DNA of 64,000 nt from Pseudomonas fulva NBRC 16637 = DSM 17717 (GCF_000730565.1 NZ_BBIQ01000002.1:248001-312000); one strand, 5' to 3'; counted from the stretch's first letter, positions 17,475 to 26,657 are shown. A program made the numbers and translations. The notes: generated by a model from the letters alone, not told the origin.

Positions 17475-18551
17475 TTAGCGGTTCAGACGAGCCAATGCCT
17501 TGTCTGCAATGTCACGGGTCAGGTCTGCAGCGGACAAGTGCCGGCCGAGGCGTAGTGCCTGGCCTGCCCAAAGGTTGCTGAAATCACTGCTGCCTTGGGC
17601 TTCAGTGATTGCCCGCAGTGGCATCAATGCGCCACCTGCGAGCGGAAACCGGGGTGCCTGCGCGCTCATGGGGCCCAGCTCGCGCATCAGGCGATTATGG
17701 ATACCGCGGGCCGGGCGACCGGTGAACAGGTTGGTCAGGGCCGTGTCGCTGGCGGACGCGCTGTCCAGCGCCTGCCGATGAAACGACGACACGGTGGCTT
17801 CGGGGCAGAACAGGTAGGCGGTGCCGATCTGCACCGCAGAGGCACCCAATGCCAGTGCGGCCAGCACACCACGGTGATCGCCAATGCCACCGGCCGCAAT
17901 CACCGGGACATCGACGGCATCGACCACCTGCGGCACCAGCGCAAGCGTACCGATTTGGGTGGTGATGTCTTCACTGAGGAACATGCCGCGATGCCCGCCA
18001 GCCTCATAACCCATGGCGATGATCGCATCACAGCCGCGATCCTGCAGCCAGCGTGCCTCTTCGACGGTTGTGGCACTGGACAGTACTCGGGCCCCACTGG
18101 CTTTGACCCTGCGCAGCAGGTCAGCCTGAGGCAGGCCGAAGTGAAAACTCACCACTTCAGGGCGCAGGTGCTCGACCAGCTGGCAGCTGTGTTCGTCGAA
18201 AGGCGCGCGGTTGGACACCGGTGCAGGTGCTTCGAAATCAGCCCCCAGCGTTCGATAGTAGGGCTCGAGCACCTGCTTCCAAGCGGTGAGGGCGTCAGCA
18301 TCGGATGCCGGTACCTGATGGCAGAAGAAGTTCAGGTTCAGGGCGCGGCCAGGGCTGGCGGCTCGAAAGACAGCGATTTGCTCGCGTACCTGCTGGTGCG
18401 TGAGCATGGCGCAAGGCAATGCGCCCAGACCACCGGCCTGGCTTACCGCAATAGCCATCGCCGTACCTGATGCCCCGGCCATCGGCGCTTGAAGGATGGG
18501 CAGTTCGATACCCAGCAAATCGAGAACACGGCGATCGGGCCACTGGCTCAT
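17475..18551 (-). CDS. Nitronate monooxygenase family FMN enzyme
   Basis: 358 residues with a TIM-barrel FMN fold: the N-terminal PILQAPMAGASG, the conserved catalytic-region His in GYEAGGHRG, and the phosphate-binding segment VIAAGGIGDHRGVLAALALGASAVQIGTAYL. The family oxidises alkyl nitronates such as propionate 3-nitronate, protecting succinate dehydrogenase, but some relatives are quinone reductases. The start at 18551 (MSQWPDRRVLDLLG) has GGAGCGTC upstream and is preferred over the ATG at 18572. It is followed by modA on the same strand, separated by the ModE site. Confidence 0.85.
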   Translation of the reverse strand: MSQWPDRRVLDLLGIELPILQAPMAGASGTAMAIAVSQAGGLGALPCAMLTHQQVREQIAVFRAASPGRALNLNFFCHQVPASDADALTAWKQVLEPYYRTLGADFEAPAPVSNRAPFDEHSCQLVEHLRPEVVSFHFGLPQADLLRRVKASGARVLSSATTVEEARWLQDRGCDAIIAMGYEAGGHRGMFLSEDITTQIGTLALVPQVVDAVDVPVIAAGGIGDHRGVLAALALGASAVQIGTAYLFCPEATVSSFHRQALDSASASDTALTNLFTGRPARGIHNRLMRELGPMSAQAPRFPLAGGALMPLRAITEAQGSSDFSNLWAGQALRLGRHLSAADLTRDIADKALARLNR

Positions 18552-18590
18552 GCGACGCTCCTTCAGGCGCAATGGATGGAGACTGGGCGA

Positions 18591-18761
18591 TTAGAGTGCC
18601 TTGCTGACCTGGATGTCGCTGACCTTGTCCACGTCTTCACCATGGATCTTGCGCAGGGCTTGTAGCGCTTGTTCCCGAGAGTCGTCTGACATGAGGGCGA
18701 AATCCCAGCGGCGCTGGCCTTCGAGCTTGTACTTGATGACGTACTTGATGGTTTGGGTCAT
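18591..18761 (-). CDS. Conserved small protein (56 aa)
   Basis: 56 residues, MTQTIKYVIKYKLEGQRRWD..., then an amphipathic helix (DDSREQALQALRKIHGEDVDKVSDI). Predicted as a small alpha/beta cytoplasmic protein without motifs. It lies 8 bases after the DUF1883 gene on the same strand, so the two are likely co-transcribed. I recognise it as conserved in pseudomonads but know no function. Confidence 0.7.
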   Translation of the reverse strand: MTQTIKYVIKYKLEGQRRWDFALMSDDSREQALQALRKIHGEDVDKVSDIQVSKAL

Positions 18762-18769
18762 GGCTGGCC

Positions 18770-19072
18770 TTACCTGAGCTGCGACGAGGAACGACGGATG
18801 ATCTTGATCTTGTGCGTAAGGCTGGGCTTGCGCGTGACCGAGATCGGACGGGTCGTCACGGTATCGATGGTGATGTTCCAGAAACCGGTGCTTGGCACGG
18901 TGATCTTGGCGGGGAACTTGTCGAAGTGGCCGCCGTGATAGGTGTGACGACCGCCATTCTTGAAGCTGCGGAAGTTGGCGTCGTTCATCAGACGGATGTT
19001 GCAGCGCTGGGAGCACTCGATGACGACGATGTCGTCCTCGTTGAGGTGCTCGCGCTGGTGTACGAATTTCAT
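18770..19072 (-). CDS. DUF1883 domain protein
   Basis: 100 residues of DUF1883: MKFVHQREHLNEDDIVVIECSQRCNIRLMNDANF at the start, a Gly/His-rich turn (NGGRHTYHGGHFDKFP), FWNITIDTV, and a basic end SLTHKIKIIRRSSS. It is a compact beta-sandwich-like protein; relatives occur alone or fused to TIR or other signalling domains. The start at 19072 matches the family start; longer versions extend into the divergent promoter. Role unknown. First gene of a pair with the 56-aa gene. Confidence 0.85.
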   Translation of the reverse strand: MKFVHQREHLNEDDIVVIECSQRCNIRLMNDANFRSFKNGGRHTYHGGHFDKFPAKITVPSTGFWNITIDTVTTRPISVTRKPSLTHKIKIIRRSSSQLR

Positions 19073-19231
19073 GTGTGGCTCCGCAAAGTCTGGTTTTGCA
19101 AACGCGCACGATAACACGATGCGCGGTGAGCGCGCCGGGCTGCTGACCGGGCGCAGATAAATCTGCCAGTACAGGGAGCAAAAGAGCCAGATCACGGTCG
19201 AACGGTGTTCCTGATGACAGAGGTGCAGCAG

Positions 19232-19594
19232 ATGAAGTGGATGTTGGCGGCGTGGATGCTGACCCTGGCCGGGTGCGCCAGTGTGTCTGACCTAGAACAA
19301 TCCCATGAGACGATGGATGTGATGTCAGGCAAGACGCCACGTGAATATGCCGACTGCGTGAAGGCCCGGCTGGCCGACTCGCGTGGCCCGTTGACGGAAG
19401 AAAAACGCGGTGATGGATTGCGTTTGATCGTGCCGCAGAAGTTTTCGCCAGGCGAGGGCCCAGGCGCGCTTCTGGATATCAGCCAGCGTGGCAACAATGG
19501 CAGCAGCATCAAGTTGCATGAACGTCTGAGCAACTTCCCATTGCGCCCGGGTGATGTGCGTAACGCCGCGACGGCTTGTATTTCCGGGGATTGA
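19232..19594 (+). CDS. Predicted lipoprotein (120 aa)
   Basis: A lipoprotein signal peptide MKWMLAAWMLTLAGC gives the lipidated Cys at residue 15. The mature part has MSGKTPREYADCVKARLAD, a central region rich in Gly and Pro (KFSPGEGPGALLDIS), and a second Cys pair member near the end (ATACISGD), so one disulfide is possible. The ATG at 19232 has GAGG at good spacing and starts the signal peptide directly; 19214 and 19205 are weaker alternatives. Conserved in pseudomonads, function unknown. Confidence 0.7.
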   Translation: MKWMLAAWMLTLAGCASVSDLEQSHETMDVMSGKTPREYADCVKARLADSRGPLTEEKRGDGLRLIVPQKFSPGEGPGALLDISQRGNNGSSIKLHERLSNFPLRPGDVRNAATACISGD

Positions 19595-19623
19595 CCCAGC
19601 GCAAGTGACCGACCTCCTTTTGC

Positions 19624-19650
19624 TTATATGTTTTGGGCCTAAGCATATAA
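19624..19650. promoter_or_regulatory. Inverted repeat upstream of tsdB
   Basis: TTATATG (19624-19630) and CATATAA (19644-19650) form a perfect 7-bp inverted repeat with a 13-base spacer, ending 10 bases before the tsdB Shine-Dalgarno. Position and symmetry suggest a repressor operator; the regulator is not identified. Confidence 0.4.
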
Positions 19651-19671
19651 CAATAGAAAAGGAGGTTCGTG

Positions 19672-20322
19672 ATGAGACCATTCAGCGTCATGGTGATCGG
19701 TGGCCTGATGTCCCTGGCCTGGGCATCGGCCCACGCTGCAGATGGCCAGAAAGTCTTTACCCAAGGGGGCGCCGACCCTGCAGCCCTCGCCTGCATCGGA
19801 TGCCACGGTGCCGATGGCAACGGTATCGGCGCAGCAGGCTTCCCACGGCTCGCCGGCCTGCCGGCCCCTTACTTGAGCAAGCAACTGCGTGACTGGCGCA
19901 ATGGTACTCGACAGCAAGTGGTCATGGCGCCCTTGGCAAAGGCATTGTCCGAGGACGAGATCACAGCGGTGAGTGCCTACCTGGCCAGCTTGCCGGCGCC
20001 GGCAACCGGTGACCTGCGTCGTCAGCAAATCGCCAATGATCCAACGCTGCGGCTTGCGCTTTATGGCGACTGGAACCGGCACGTCCCTGGATGTATCCAG
20101 TGCCACGGCCCAGGCGGTAGCGGCGTAGGCGAGCATTTCCCGCCGTTGTCTGGCCAGCCCGCCGCTTATCTGGCGGCTCAACTGAACGCTTGGCGTGATG
20201 GAACGCGCAGCAACGACCCCAACCAGTTGATGGTCGGCGTGGCCAAGGCCATGACCCCCGACGAGATCACGGCCGTTTCCGCGTTTTTCGCTCTTCCTGC
20301 CAACCTGGAGGCCAAGCCATGA
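19672..20322 (+). CDS. tsdB: Diheme cytochrome c4-type protein TsdB
   Basis: 216 residues: Sec signal peptide (to AHA), then two c-type heme sites C41-I-G-C44-H45 and C141-I-Q-C144-H145, each within a cytochrome c4 half (MAPLAKALSEDEITAVSAYLASL and MVGVAKAMTPDEITAVSAFF repeat each other). In P. stutzeri a c4-like TsdB sits upstream of TsdA and accepts its electrons. The GTG at 19669 is one codon upstream, but AAGGAGG spacing favours the ATG. The stop overlaps the tsdA start by four bases. Periplasmic. Confidence 0.85.
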   Translation: MRPFSVMVIGGLMSLAWASAHAADGQKVFTQGGADPAALACIGCHGADGNGIGAAGFPRLAGLPAPYLSKQLRDWRNGTRQQVVMAPLAKALSEDEITAVSAYLASLPAPATGDLRRQQIANDPTLRLALYGDWNRHVPGCIQCHGPGGSGVGEHFPPLSGQPAAYLAAQLNAWRDGTRSNDPNQLMVGVAKAMTPDEITAVSAFFALPANLEAKP

Positions 20323-21230
20323 AGCCTTTGCTTACAGCCGTGCTGCTGGCAGCAGGTAGCGTTCACGCCAGCCCCGTGACCATGGAAGACCAGTCCCAGC
20401 TCAAAGTGCCGAATGCACAGGCGCAACCGCGCTTCGTGCCGCCGGCAGAGGGCGAGTTGCCGGACAATGCGTTTGGGAAGAGGGTGCGCGAGGGGCACGC
20501 CCTGTTCGTCGATACCCGACGTCTGATGCCTGAAGCGGTTGGCAACGGCATGAACTGCTCTAATTGCCACCTTGATCAAGGGCGCATGGCGCACTCGGCC
20601 CCTCTGTGGGGCGCTTACCCGATGTACCCGGCCTACCGAAAGAAAAACGACAAGGTCAACACGTATGCCGAGCGAATCCAGGGATGTTTTCAGTTCAGCA
20701 TGAACGGCAAGCCGCCGGCGGCTGACAGCCCGGAGATGACCGCGCTGTCGGTTTATTCCTACTGGCTCTCTACCAAAGCGCCGACCGGTGTGCCGTTGGC
20801 CGGGCGAGGCTATCCGGAAGTGGCGCCGCCAGCGGGGGGCTATGACTTCAAGCGTGGGCAGCAGGTGTACCTCGAGCAGTGCGCGATCTGCCACGGCAAG
20901 AAGGGCGAAGGCCAGAAGGTGGCGGGCGAGTATGTGATGCCGCCGCTATGGGGCAGGGACGCCTACAACTGGGGGGCGGGCATGCACCGGATCAATACGG
21001 CGGCGTCATTCATCAAGTACAACATGCCGCTGGGTCGACCGGGCTCGCTCAGCGACCAGCAGGCCTGGGACGTGGCGGCCTGGATAAACCGGCACGAGCG
21101 GCCCCAGGACCCGAGGTTGGTAGAGGGCTCCATCGAGAAAACCCGCCTGAAGTTCCATGCCAATGATGGGGTCAATCTCTACGGCCAGAAGGTCGAAGGC
21201 GTGTTGATCGGGCAGGGCACCGGTCGCTGA
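20319..21230 (+). CDS. tsdA: Thiosulfate dehydrogenase TsdA (diheme cytochrome c)
   Basis: 303 residues with a signal peptide ending near VHA. Heme 1 site is C80-S-N-C83-H84; the unusual axial Cys ligand expected for TsdA is C123, in NTYAERIQGCFQFSMNG. Heme 2 site is C188-A-I-C191-H192, with NMPLG (about 235-239) holding the likely distal Met. WGAYPMYPAYRKKNDKVNT and WDVAAWINRHERPQDPR are TsdA-like. The enzyme joins two thiosulfates to tetrathionate in the periplasm and passes two electrons to TsdB. Physiologically this may give extra energy or detoxify sulfur species; some TsdA enzymes favour the reverse reaction. Confidence 0.88.
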   Translation: MKPLLTAVLLAAGSVHASPVTMEDQSQLKVPNAQAQPRFVPPAEGELPDNAFGKRVREGHALFVDTRRLMPEAVGNGMNCSNCHLDQGRMAHSAPLWGAYPMYPAYRKKNDKVNTYAERIQGCFQFSMNGKPPAADSPEMTALSVYSYWLSTKAPTGVPLAGRGYPEVAPPAGGYDFKRGQQVYLEQCAICHGKKGEGQKVAGEYVMPPLWGRDAYNWGAGMHRINTAASFIKYNMPLGRPGSLSDQQAWDVAAWINRHERPQDPRLVEGSIEKTRLKFHANDGVNLYGQKVEGVLIGQGTGR

Positions 21231-21413
21231 TGGCCAGGCAAGGGCCTGGAAGGATGACGTACCGGTCAGGAATATTGGGCGGCCCTTTGAACTATCCGTG
21301 AGCGGTTGCCTCTATGTTCCCAACGATCGGCCACAGGCGGGGCATTGTAAGGTGACCGCCGCCTGATTAGACTGCGCCGTAACCCCCAGGCCTAGCCTTT
21401 GTTAAGGACGTTT

Positions 21414-22253
21414 ATGATCAAGAAATGCTTGTTCCCGGCAGCCGGCTATGGCACTCGCTTCCTGCCAGCCACCAAAGCCATGCCGAAGGAAATGCTGCCA
21501 GTGGTCAACAAGCCGTTGATCCAGTACGGCGTTGAGGAAGCATTGGATGCAGGGTTGAGCGAGATCTCCATCGTTACCGGCCGCGGTAAGCGCGCACTGG
21601 AAGATCACTTCGACATCAGCTACGAGCTGGAAAACCAGATCAAGGGCACCGACAAGGAGAAGTACCTGGTAGGCATTCGTCGCCTGCTGGACGAGTGCTC
21701 GTTCTCCTACACCCGTCAGACCGAAATGAAAGGCTTGGGTCACGCGATCCTCACTGGCCGTCCCCTGATCGGCGACGAGCCGTTCGCAGTGGTGCTGGCC
21801 GATGACCTGTGCGTCAACCCGGAAGGCGATGGCGTGCTGACCCAGATGGTGAAGCTGTACAACCAGTTCCGTTGCTCGATCGTCGCCATTCAGGAAGTCG
21901 ATCCGCAGGAAACCAACAAATACGGTGTCATTGCCGGCGACATGATTCGTGACGACATTTTCCGTGTCACCAACATGGTTGAGAAGCCCAAACCCGAGGA
22001 TGCGCCGTCCAACCTGGCCATCATCGGCCGTTACATCCTGACGCCCGACATCTTCGATATCATCGAGAACATCGAGCCCGGCAAAGGCGGTGAGATCCAG
22101 ATTACCGACGCCTTGATGAAGCAAGCCCAGAGCGGCTGCGTGATCGCGTACAAATTCAAAGGGAAGCGTTTCGACTGCGGTGGCGCCGAGGGCTACATCG
22201 ACGCGACCAACTTCTGCTTCGAGAACTACTACAAGGCTGGCAAGGCTTACTGA
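21414..22253 (+). CDS. galU: UTP-glucose-1-phosphate uridylyltransferase GalU
   Basis: 279 residues, the normal Pseudomonas GalU length. The nucleotidyltransferase signature AAGYGTRFLPATKAMPKEMLPV is at the N-terminus; the sugar- and metal-binding segments VVLADDLC, NKYGVIAG, VEKP and GKGGEIQITDAL are present. It makes UDP-glucose for LPS, trehalose and exopolysaccharides in the cytoplasm. The start MIKKCLFPAAG at 21414 is chosen over an in-frame codon at 21399, which would add five atypical residues. Followed by gor on the same strand after a 149-base repeat-rich gap. Confidence 0.95.
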   Translation: MIKKCLFPAAGYGTRFLPATKAMPKEMLPVVNKPLIQYGVEEALDAGLSEISIVTGRGKRALEDHFDISYELENQIKGTDKEKYLVGIRRLLDECSFSYTRQTEMKGLGHAILTGRPLIGDEPFAVVLADDLCVNPEGDGVLTQMVKLYNQFRCSIVAIQEVDPQETNKYGVIAGDMIRDDIFRVTNMVEKPKPEDAPSNLAIIGRYILTPDIFDIIENIEPGKGGEIQITDALMKQAQSGCVIAYKFKGKRFDCGGAEGYIDATNFCFENYYKAGKAY

Positions 22254-22289
22254 GCCCCTGCTGCAAGCCAGGCGCATTTTTTCTTGCCG

Positions 22290-22392
22290 CCTGATGCTTG
22301 AAGCTTGAAACTGCCGGTACCAAGCTGCAAGTGACAAGCCACGCTGCCCGTTCGTGCAGCCTGCCGCTTGAAGCTTGCAGCTTTTTTTTTGG
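22290..22392. repeat. GCTTGAAGCTTG direct repeats and large hairpin between galU and gor
   Basis: Two copies of GCTTGAAGCTTG-type sequence (about 22294-22305 and 22366-22377) frame an inverted repeat: AAGCTGCAAG (22322-22331) pairs perfectly with CTTGCAGCTT (22374-22383), followed by a run of T to 22390. The T-run makes it a plausible terminator for galU, although the loop is 42 bases. The T-run ends one base before the GGAG of gor. Confidence 0.5.
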
Positions 22393-22402
22393 AGAACGAA
22401 AA

Positions 22403-23758
22403 GTGGCCTACGATTTTGATCTGTTCGTGATTGGCGCCGGCTCCGGTGGCGTGCGCGCTGCACGTTTCGCTGCCGGTTTTGGCGCCAAGGTAGCGGTTGC
22501 CGAGAGCCGCTATTTGGGCGGCACCTGCGTCAACGTGGGGTGTGTGCCCAAAAAGCTGCTGGTGTATGGCGCCCATGTGGCTGATGAGCTGGAGCAGGCG
22601 GCTGGATACGGCTGGACCCTGGAAGAAGGGCACTTCGACTGGGGCACCCTGATTGCCAACAAGAACCGTGAAATCGAACGGCTCAACGGTATCTACCGCA
22701 ACCTACTGGTCAACAGCGGCGTGACCCTGGTTCAAGGTCATGCGCGCATCACCGGACCTAACGAGGTCGAAGTCGAAGGCCAGCGCTACAGTGCCGAGCA
22801 CATCCTGATCGCCACTGGCGGCTGGCCCCAGGTGCCGGACATCCCGGGCAAGGAATTGGCGATCACCTCCAACGAAGCGTTTTACCTCAAGGACCTGCCG
22901 CGGCGGGTGTTGGTGGTGGGCGGCGGCTACATCGCGGTGGAGTTTGCCGGGATCTTCCAAGGGCTGGGCGCTGCGACAACGTTGTTGTACCGCGGCGATC
23001 TGTTCCTGCGCGGCTTCGATGGTTCGGTGCGCACTCACCTGAAGGAGGAGCTCGAAAAGCGCGGGCTCGATTTGCAGTTCAATGCTGACATCCAGCGCAT
23101 CGACAAGCTTGAGGATGGCAGCCTCAAGGCGACGCTCAAGGACGGGCGGGAACTGGTTGCCGACTGCATCTTCTACGCCACCGGCCGGCGTCCGATGCTG
23201 GACAACCTTGGCCTGGAAAACACTGGTGTCGAACTCGATGACAAGGGCTACGTGCGCGTAGACGATCAGTACCAGACCACGGCGCCTTCGATCCTGGCCA
23301 TTGGAGATGTAATCGGCCGTGTGCAGTTGACCCCGGTGGCATTGGCCGAAGGCATGGCTGTGGCCAGGCGTCTGTTCAAGCCGGAGCAGTACCGCCCCGT
23401 GGATTACCAGAACATCCCCACGGCCGTGTTCAGCCAGCCGCCTATCGGCACGGTAGGGCTCACCGAAGAACAGGCCGTCGAGCAGGGCTACGAGGTCAAG
23501 GTCTTTGAAAGCCGCTTCCGCGCCATGAAGCTGACCCTCACCGACATTCAGGAAAAGACCTTGATGAAGCTGGTGGTAGATGCCAAGACCGACAAGGTAC
23601 TGGGTTGCCACATGGTCGGGCCGGATGCAGGCGAGATCATCCAGGGCCTTGGCATCGCACTCAAGGCGGGCGCGACCAAGCAACAGTTCGATGAAACCAT
23701 CGGCGTGCACCCCACGGCAGCGGAAGAGTTCGTGACTCTGCGCACGGTGACCCGCTGA
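22403..23758 (+). CDS. gor: Glutathione-disulfide reductase
   Basis: 451 residues beginning with GTG (GGAG upstream). FAD motif GAGSGG (11-16), redox-active disulfide C42-X4-C47 ([13 protein letters not shown]), NADPH motif [15 protein letters not shown] followed by two Arg typical of NADPH preference ([13 protein letters not shown]), and the C-terminal catalytic His in [11 protein letters not shown]. It keeps glutathione reduced in the cytoplasm. An in-frame ATG far upstream lies in the galU-gor repeat region and is rejected. Confidence 0.95.
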   Translation: MAYDFDLFVIGAGSGGVRAARFAAGFGAKVAVAESRYLGGTCVNVGCVPKKLLVYGAHVADELEQAAGYGWTLEEGHFDWGTLIANKNREIERLNGIYRNLLVNSGVTLVQGHARITGPNEVEVEGQRYSAEHILIATGGWPQVPDIPGKELAITSNEAFYLKDLPRRVLVVGGGYIAVEFAGIFQGLGAATTLLYRGDLFLRGFDGSVRTHLKEELEKRGLDLQFNADIQRIDKLEDGSLKATLKDGRELVADCIFYATGRRPMLDNLGLENTGVELDDKGYVRVDDQYQTTAPSILAIGDVIGRVQLTPVALAEGMAVARRLFKPEQYRPVDYQNIPTAVFSQPPIGTVGLTEEQAVEQGYEVKVFESRFRAMKLTLTDIQEKTLMKLVVDAKTDKVLGCHMVGPDAGEIIQGLGIALKAGATKQQFDETIGVHPTAAEEFVTLRTVTR

Positions 23759-23765
23759 CTCAGCC

Positions 23766-23823
23766 CAGGCCGCATGCAACGTGCGGCCTGCTTGCGGGGC
23801 GACGATTACGTAATCGTCGCCCC
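23766..23823. terminator. Two consecutive hairpins after gor, one a 28-bp perfect palindrome
   Basis: First CAGGCCGCA/TGCGGCCTG (23766-23774 and 23782-23790), then GGGGCGACGATTAC/GTAATCGTCGCCCC (23796-23823), a perfect 28-base palindrome. No T-run follows. They probably stop or stabilise the gor transcript. Confidence 0.5.
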
Positions 23824-24006
23824 ATGCGCGGTCGGTTTCATAGGCTAGCCGCGCGCTTGGGCATTACCGCGGTAAGCGCTCTCTAACCTGTCCCACTCAT
23901 AGCCAAAACCAATCATGAGCATCAGGTTTGCCAATGAGCCTTTATCGGTCCATGCGGTTAGGATTCTCTCCGTCAACTGATTTCAACCCATGAAGGAGCG
24001 TCTCTC

Positions 24007-24570
24007 ATGCCTATCATCAACAGCCAGGTCAAACCGTTCAACGCCACTGCCTACCACAAGGGCGAGTTCGTCCCGGTCAGCGAAGCCGACCTGAAAGGCA
24101 AATGGTCTGTCGTGTTCTTCTATCCAGCCGACTTTACGTTCGTTTGCCCGACCGAGCTGGGTGACCTTGCTGACAACTATGCCGAGTTCCAGAAACTGGG
24201 CGTTGAGATCTACGGTGTTTCCACCGACACCCACTTTACCCACAAAGCGTGGCACGACACCTCGGACACCATCGGCAAGATTCAGTACCCACTGATCGGC
24301 GACCCGACCCATGTGATCGCCCGCAACTTCGACGTGCTGATCGAAGAAGCCGGCCTGGCGGACCGCGGTACCTTCGTGATCAACCCCGAAGGCCAGATCA
24401 AGATCGTCGAGCTGAACGACGGCGGTGTGGGTCGTGACGCCACCGAGCTGCTGCGCAAGGTCAAGGCTGCCCAGTATGTCGCCGCCCACCCAGGCGAAGT
24501 CTGCCCAGCCAAGTGGAAAGAAGGCGAGGCCACTCTGGCGCCGTCGCTGGATCTGGTCGGCAAGATCTGA
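24007..24570 (+). CDS. ahpC: Alkyl hydroperoxide reductase subunit C (2-Cys peroxiredoxin)
   Basis: 187 residues, the typical AhpC length. Peroxidatic Cys in FTFVCPTEL (C47), resolving Cys in GEVCPAKW (about C166), and the decamer-forming Prx1 pattern. It reduces hydrogen peroxide and organic peroxides and is re-reduced by AhpF. The start follows GAAGGAGCGTCTCTC. It is separated from ahpF by a terminator, so ahpC can be made in excess. OxyR control is expected from the family, but I could not see a convincing OxyR site. Confidence 0.97.
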   Translation: MPIINSQVKPFNATAYHKGEFVPVSEADLKGKWSVVFFYPADFTFVCPTELGDLADNYAEFQKLGVEIYGVSTDTHFTHKAWHDTSDTIGKIQYPLIGDPTHVIARNFDVLIEEAGLADRGTFVINPEGQIKIVELNDGGVGRDATELLRKVKAAQYVAAHPGEVCPAKWKEGEATLAPSLDLVGKI

Positions 24571-24693
24571 TTGTCGCCCGATAAGCGCCTGTGCAGCGGC
24601 AGCGCCGCACAGGCCTTGCGGGATGAGCAGCCAGTCATGTGCCAAACGCGGGCGGTAAGCAGCCGCCACAGCTGAACCACTTACCGCCCCGTC

Positions 24694-24725
24694 AAACGCC
24701 CGGGCGACTTCGCCTGGGCGTTTTT
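24694..24725 (+). terminator. Intrinsic terminator between ahpC and ahpF
   Basis: AAACGCCC...GGGCGTTTTT with an internal GGGCGACTTCGCC segment: a GC-rich stem followed by five T. It should stop most ahpC transcripts, leaving ahpF to read-through or its own promoter. Confidence 0.8.
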
Positions 24726-24756
24726 GTATCTGAGTTTGAAAAAGGAAATCGCCCGT

Positions 24757-26319
24757 ATGTTGGACGCCACGCTTAAATCGCAACTGAAAACCTACCTGGA
24801 GCGGGTCACCCAGCCGATCGAGATCGTTGCCTCCCTCGACGACGGTGCGAAGTCCCGCGAATTACACGACCTGCTGGTAGAAATCGCCGGCTTGTCCAGC
24901 CTCATCACCCTGCGAGCCGATGGCGACGACGCCCGCCGCCCTTCGTTCTCGCTCAATCGCCCCAACGGCGATATCAGCCTGCGTTTTGCTGGTATTCCCA
25001 TGGGCCACGAGTTCACCTCCCTGGTGCTGGCGCTGCTGCAAGTGGGCGGCCACCCCTCCAAGGCCAGCCTGGAAGTGATCGAGCAGATCCAGACGCTGGA
25101 AGGGGAGTTCAACTTCGAGACTTACTTCTCGCTGTCCTGTCAGAACTGCCCGGATGTGGTCCAGGCATTGAACCTGATGGCGGTGCTCAACCCCAGCGTG
25201 CGCCATGTAGCCATTGATGGTGCGTTGTTCCAGGCTGAAGTCGATGCCCGCCAGATCATGGCCGTGCCCAGCGTGTACCTCAATGGTGAGGTGTTCGGCC
25301 AGGGGCGCATGGGCCTTGAAGAAATTCTTGGCAAGATCGACACCAACGCCGGCGCACGTCAGGCCGAGAAGCTCAACGCCAAACAAGCATTCGATGTACT
25401 GGTCGTAGGCGGTGGCCCGGCGGGTGCCTCTGCCGCCATCTATGCCGCGCGCAAGGGTATCCGCACTGGCGTGGCCGCCGAACGGTTCGGCGGGCAGGTG
25501 CTCGACACCATGGCCATCGAGAACTTCGTTTCCGTGCATGAAACCGAAGGCCCGAAACTGGCCACCGCGCTTGAAGAACACGTCAAGCAGTATGACGTGG
25601 ACATCATGAACCTGCAGCGCGGTGAAGCACTGATTCCGGCTACCGACGGTGGCCTGCATGAAGTGCGCATGGCGAGCGGGGCTTCGCTCAAGGCCAAGAC
25701 GGTCATCCTGGCCACCGGTGCTCGCTGGCGCGAAATGAATGTGCCGGGCGAACAGCAATACCGTGGCCGTGGCGTGGCCTACTGCCCGCACTGTGACGGC
25801 CCGTTGTTCAAGGGCAAACGCGTGGCGGTGATCGGTGGTGGTAACTCTGGCGTGGAAGCGGCGATCGACTTGGCGGGTATCGTGGCGCAGGTGACGTTGA
25901 TTGAATTCGACAGCCAGTTGCGTGCCGATGCGGTGCTGCAACGCAAGTTGCACAGCTTGCCTAACGTGACGGTCATCACCCAGGCACTGACCACCGAAGT
26001 GATCGGCAATGGCGAGAAAGTGACTGGCCTGCGCTACAAGGACCGCACCAGCGACATCGAGCATGAGCTGGCGTTGGAGGGGATTTTCGTTCAGATCGGT
26101 CTGTTGCCGAACACTGATTGGCTCAAAGGCACCGTTGAACTGTCGGCACGCGGCGAAATCATCGTCGATGCCAGAGGGCAGACCAGTATTGCCGGTGTGT
26201 TCGCTGCAGGTGACGTGACGACGGTGCCTTACAAGCAGATCGTGATCGCCGTTGGCGAAGGGGCCAAGGCGTCTCTGGCCGCCTTCGACCACCTGATCCG
26301 CACCTCCGCGCCTGCATAA
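24757..26319 (+). CDS. ahpF: Alkyl hydroperoxide reductase subunit F
   Basis: 520 residues. N-terminal tandem thioredoxin-like domain with redox centre SCQNCPD (about 129-132), then a thioredoxin-reductase-like flavoprotein: FAD motif [19 protein letters not shown], catalytic CPHC (about 345-348, YCPHCDGP), NAD motif [16 protein letters not shown], and the C-terminal FAD segment [16 protein letters not shown]. It passes electrons from NADH to AhpC. The ATG at 24757 begins the usual AhpF N-terminus ([17 protein letters not shown]); an upstream in-frame codon lies at the terminator. Confidence 0.96.
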   Translation: MLDATLKSQLKTYLERVTQPIEIVASLDDGAKSRELHDLLVEIAGLSSLITLRADGDDARRPSFSLNRPNGDISLRFAGIPMGHEFTSLVLALLQVGGHPSKASLEVIEQIQTLEGEFNFETYFSLSCQNCPDVVQALNLMAVLNPSVRHVAIDGALFQAEVDARQIMAVPSVYLNGEVFGQGRMGLEEILGKIDTNAGARQAEKLNAKQAFDVLVVGGGPAGASAAIYAARKGIRTGVAAERFGGQVLDTMAIENFVSVHETEGPKLATALEEHVKQYDVDIMNLQRGEALIPATDGGLHEVRMASGASLKAKTVILATGARWREMNVPGEQQYRGRGVAYCPHCDGPLFKGKRVAVIGGGNSGVEAAIDLAGIVAQVTLIEFDSQLRADAVLQRKLHSLPNVTVITQALTTEVIGNGEKVTGLRYKDRTSDIEHELALEGIFVQIGLLPNTDWLKGTVELSARGEIIVDARGQTSIAGVFAAGDVTTVPYKQIVIAVGEGAKASLAAFDHLIRTSAPA

Positions 26320-26465
26320 GCGACATTTCAGCAGAACCGCAACCCTCGCATGAACTGGCCGTGCCTCACGGCGCAGCGCATGCGGGGGTCTTGTCATGGG
26401 CCTGGCTAAACCCACGAGCCATGAGGGTGTCTATGCTTACAAGCAAACCCCTCAGGAGCCACGCC

Positions 26466-26654
26466 ATGACCCTGATCAGCCGCGAACCCTGGTGGCTAGT
26501 GCCGCCAAAGCCCGGGCAGACTGAACAAGACCTGCACTGGGGCTACCTTGAGATCTACAGCAACGGCCACACGGTGTTTGTCGACCAGCGCCCAAGCGAT
26601 CGCGAAATGACCGAGCGCAAGAGCTGCCGCAACTTCCCCAAATCAGACCGCTGA
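26466..26654 (+). CDS. Conserved small hypothetical protein (62 aa)
   Basis: Starts at an ATG with CAGGAGCCACGCC upstream. The sequence MTLISREPWWLVPPKPGQTE, DLHWGYLEIYSNGHTVFVDQRP has the look of a small beta-sheet protein, with a charged C-terminus (REMTERKSCRN). No signal peptide. I recall similar short proteins in other pseudomonads but no function. It is convergent with yceH; the two stops are 3 bases apart. Confidence 0.65.
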   Translation: MTLISREPWWLVPPKPGQTEQDLHWGYLEIYSNGHTVFVDQRPSDREMTERKSCRNFPKSDR

Positions 26655-26657
26655 AGA

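Noticed and set aside
23824..24006. OxyR site before ahpC
   Set aside because: Short ATAG/CTAG fragments occur, but no four-part OxyR pattern with correct spacing could be read.
24862..26415. 517-codon open frame antisense to ahpF
   Set aside because: Shadow of a highly conserved gene; composition rich in Arg, His and Gln with no family resemblance.
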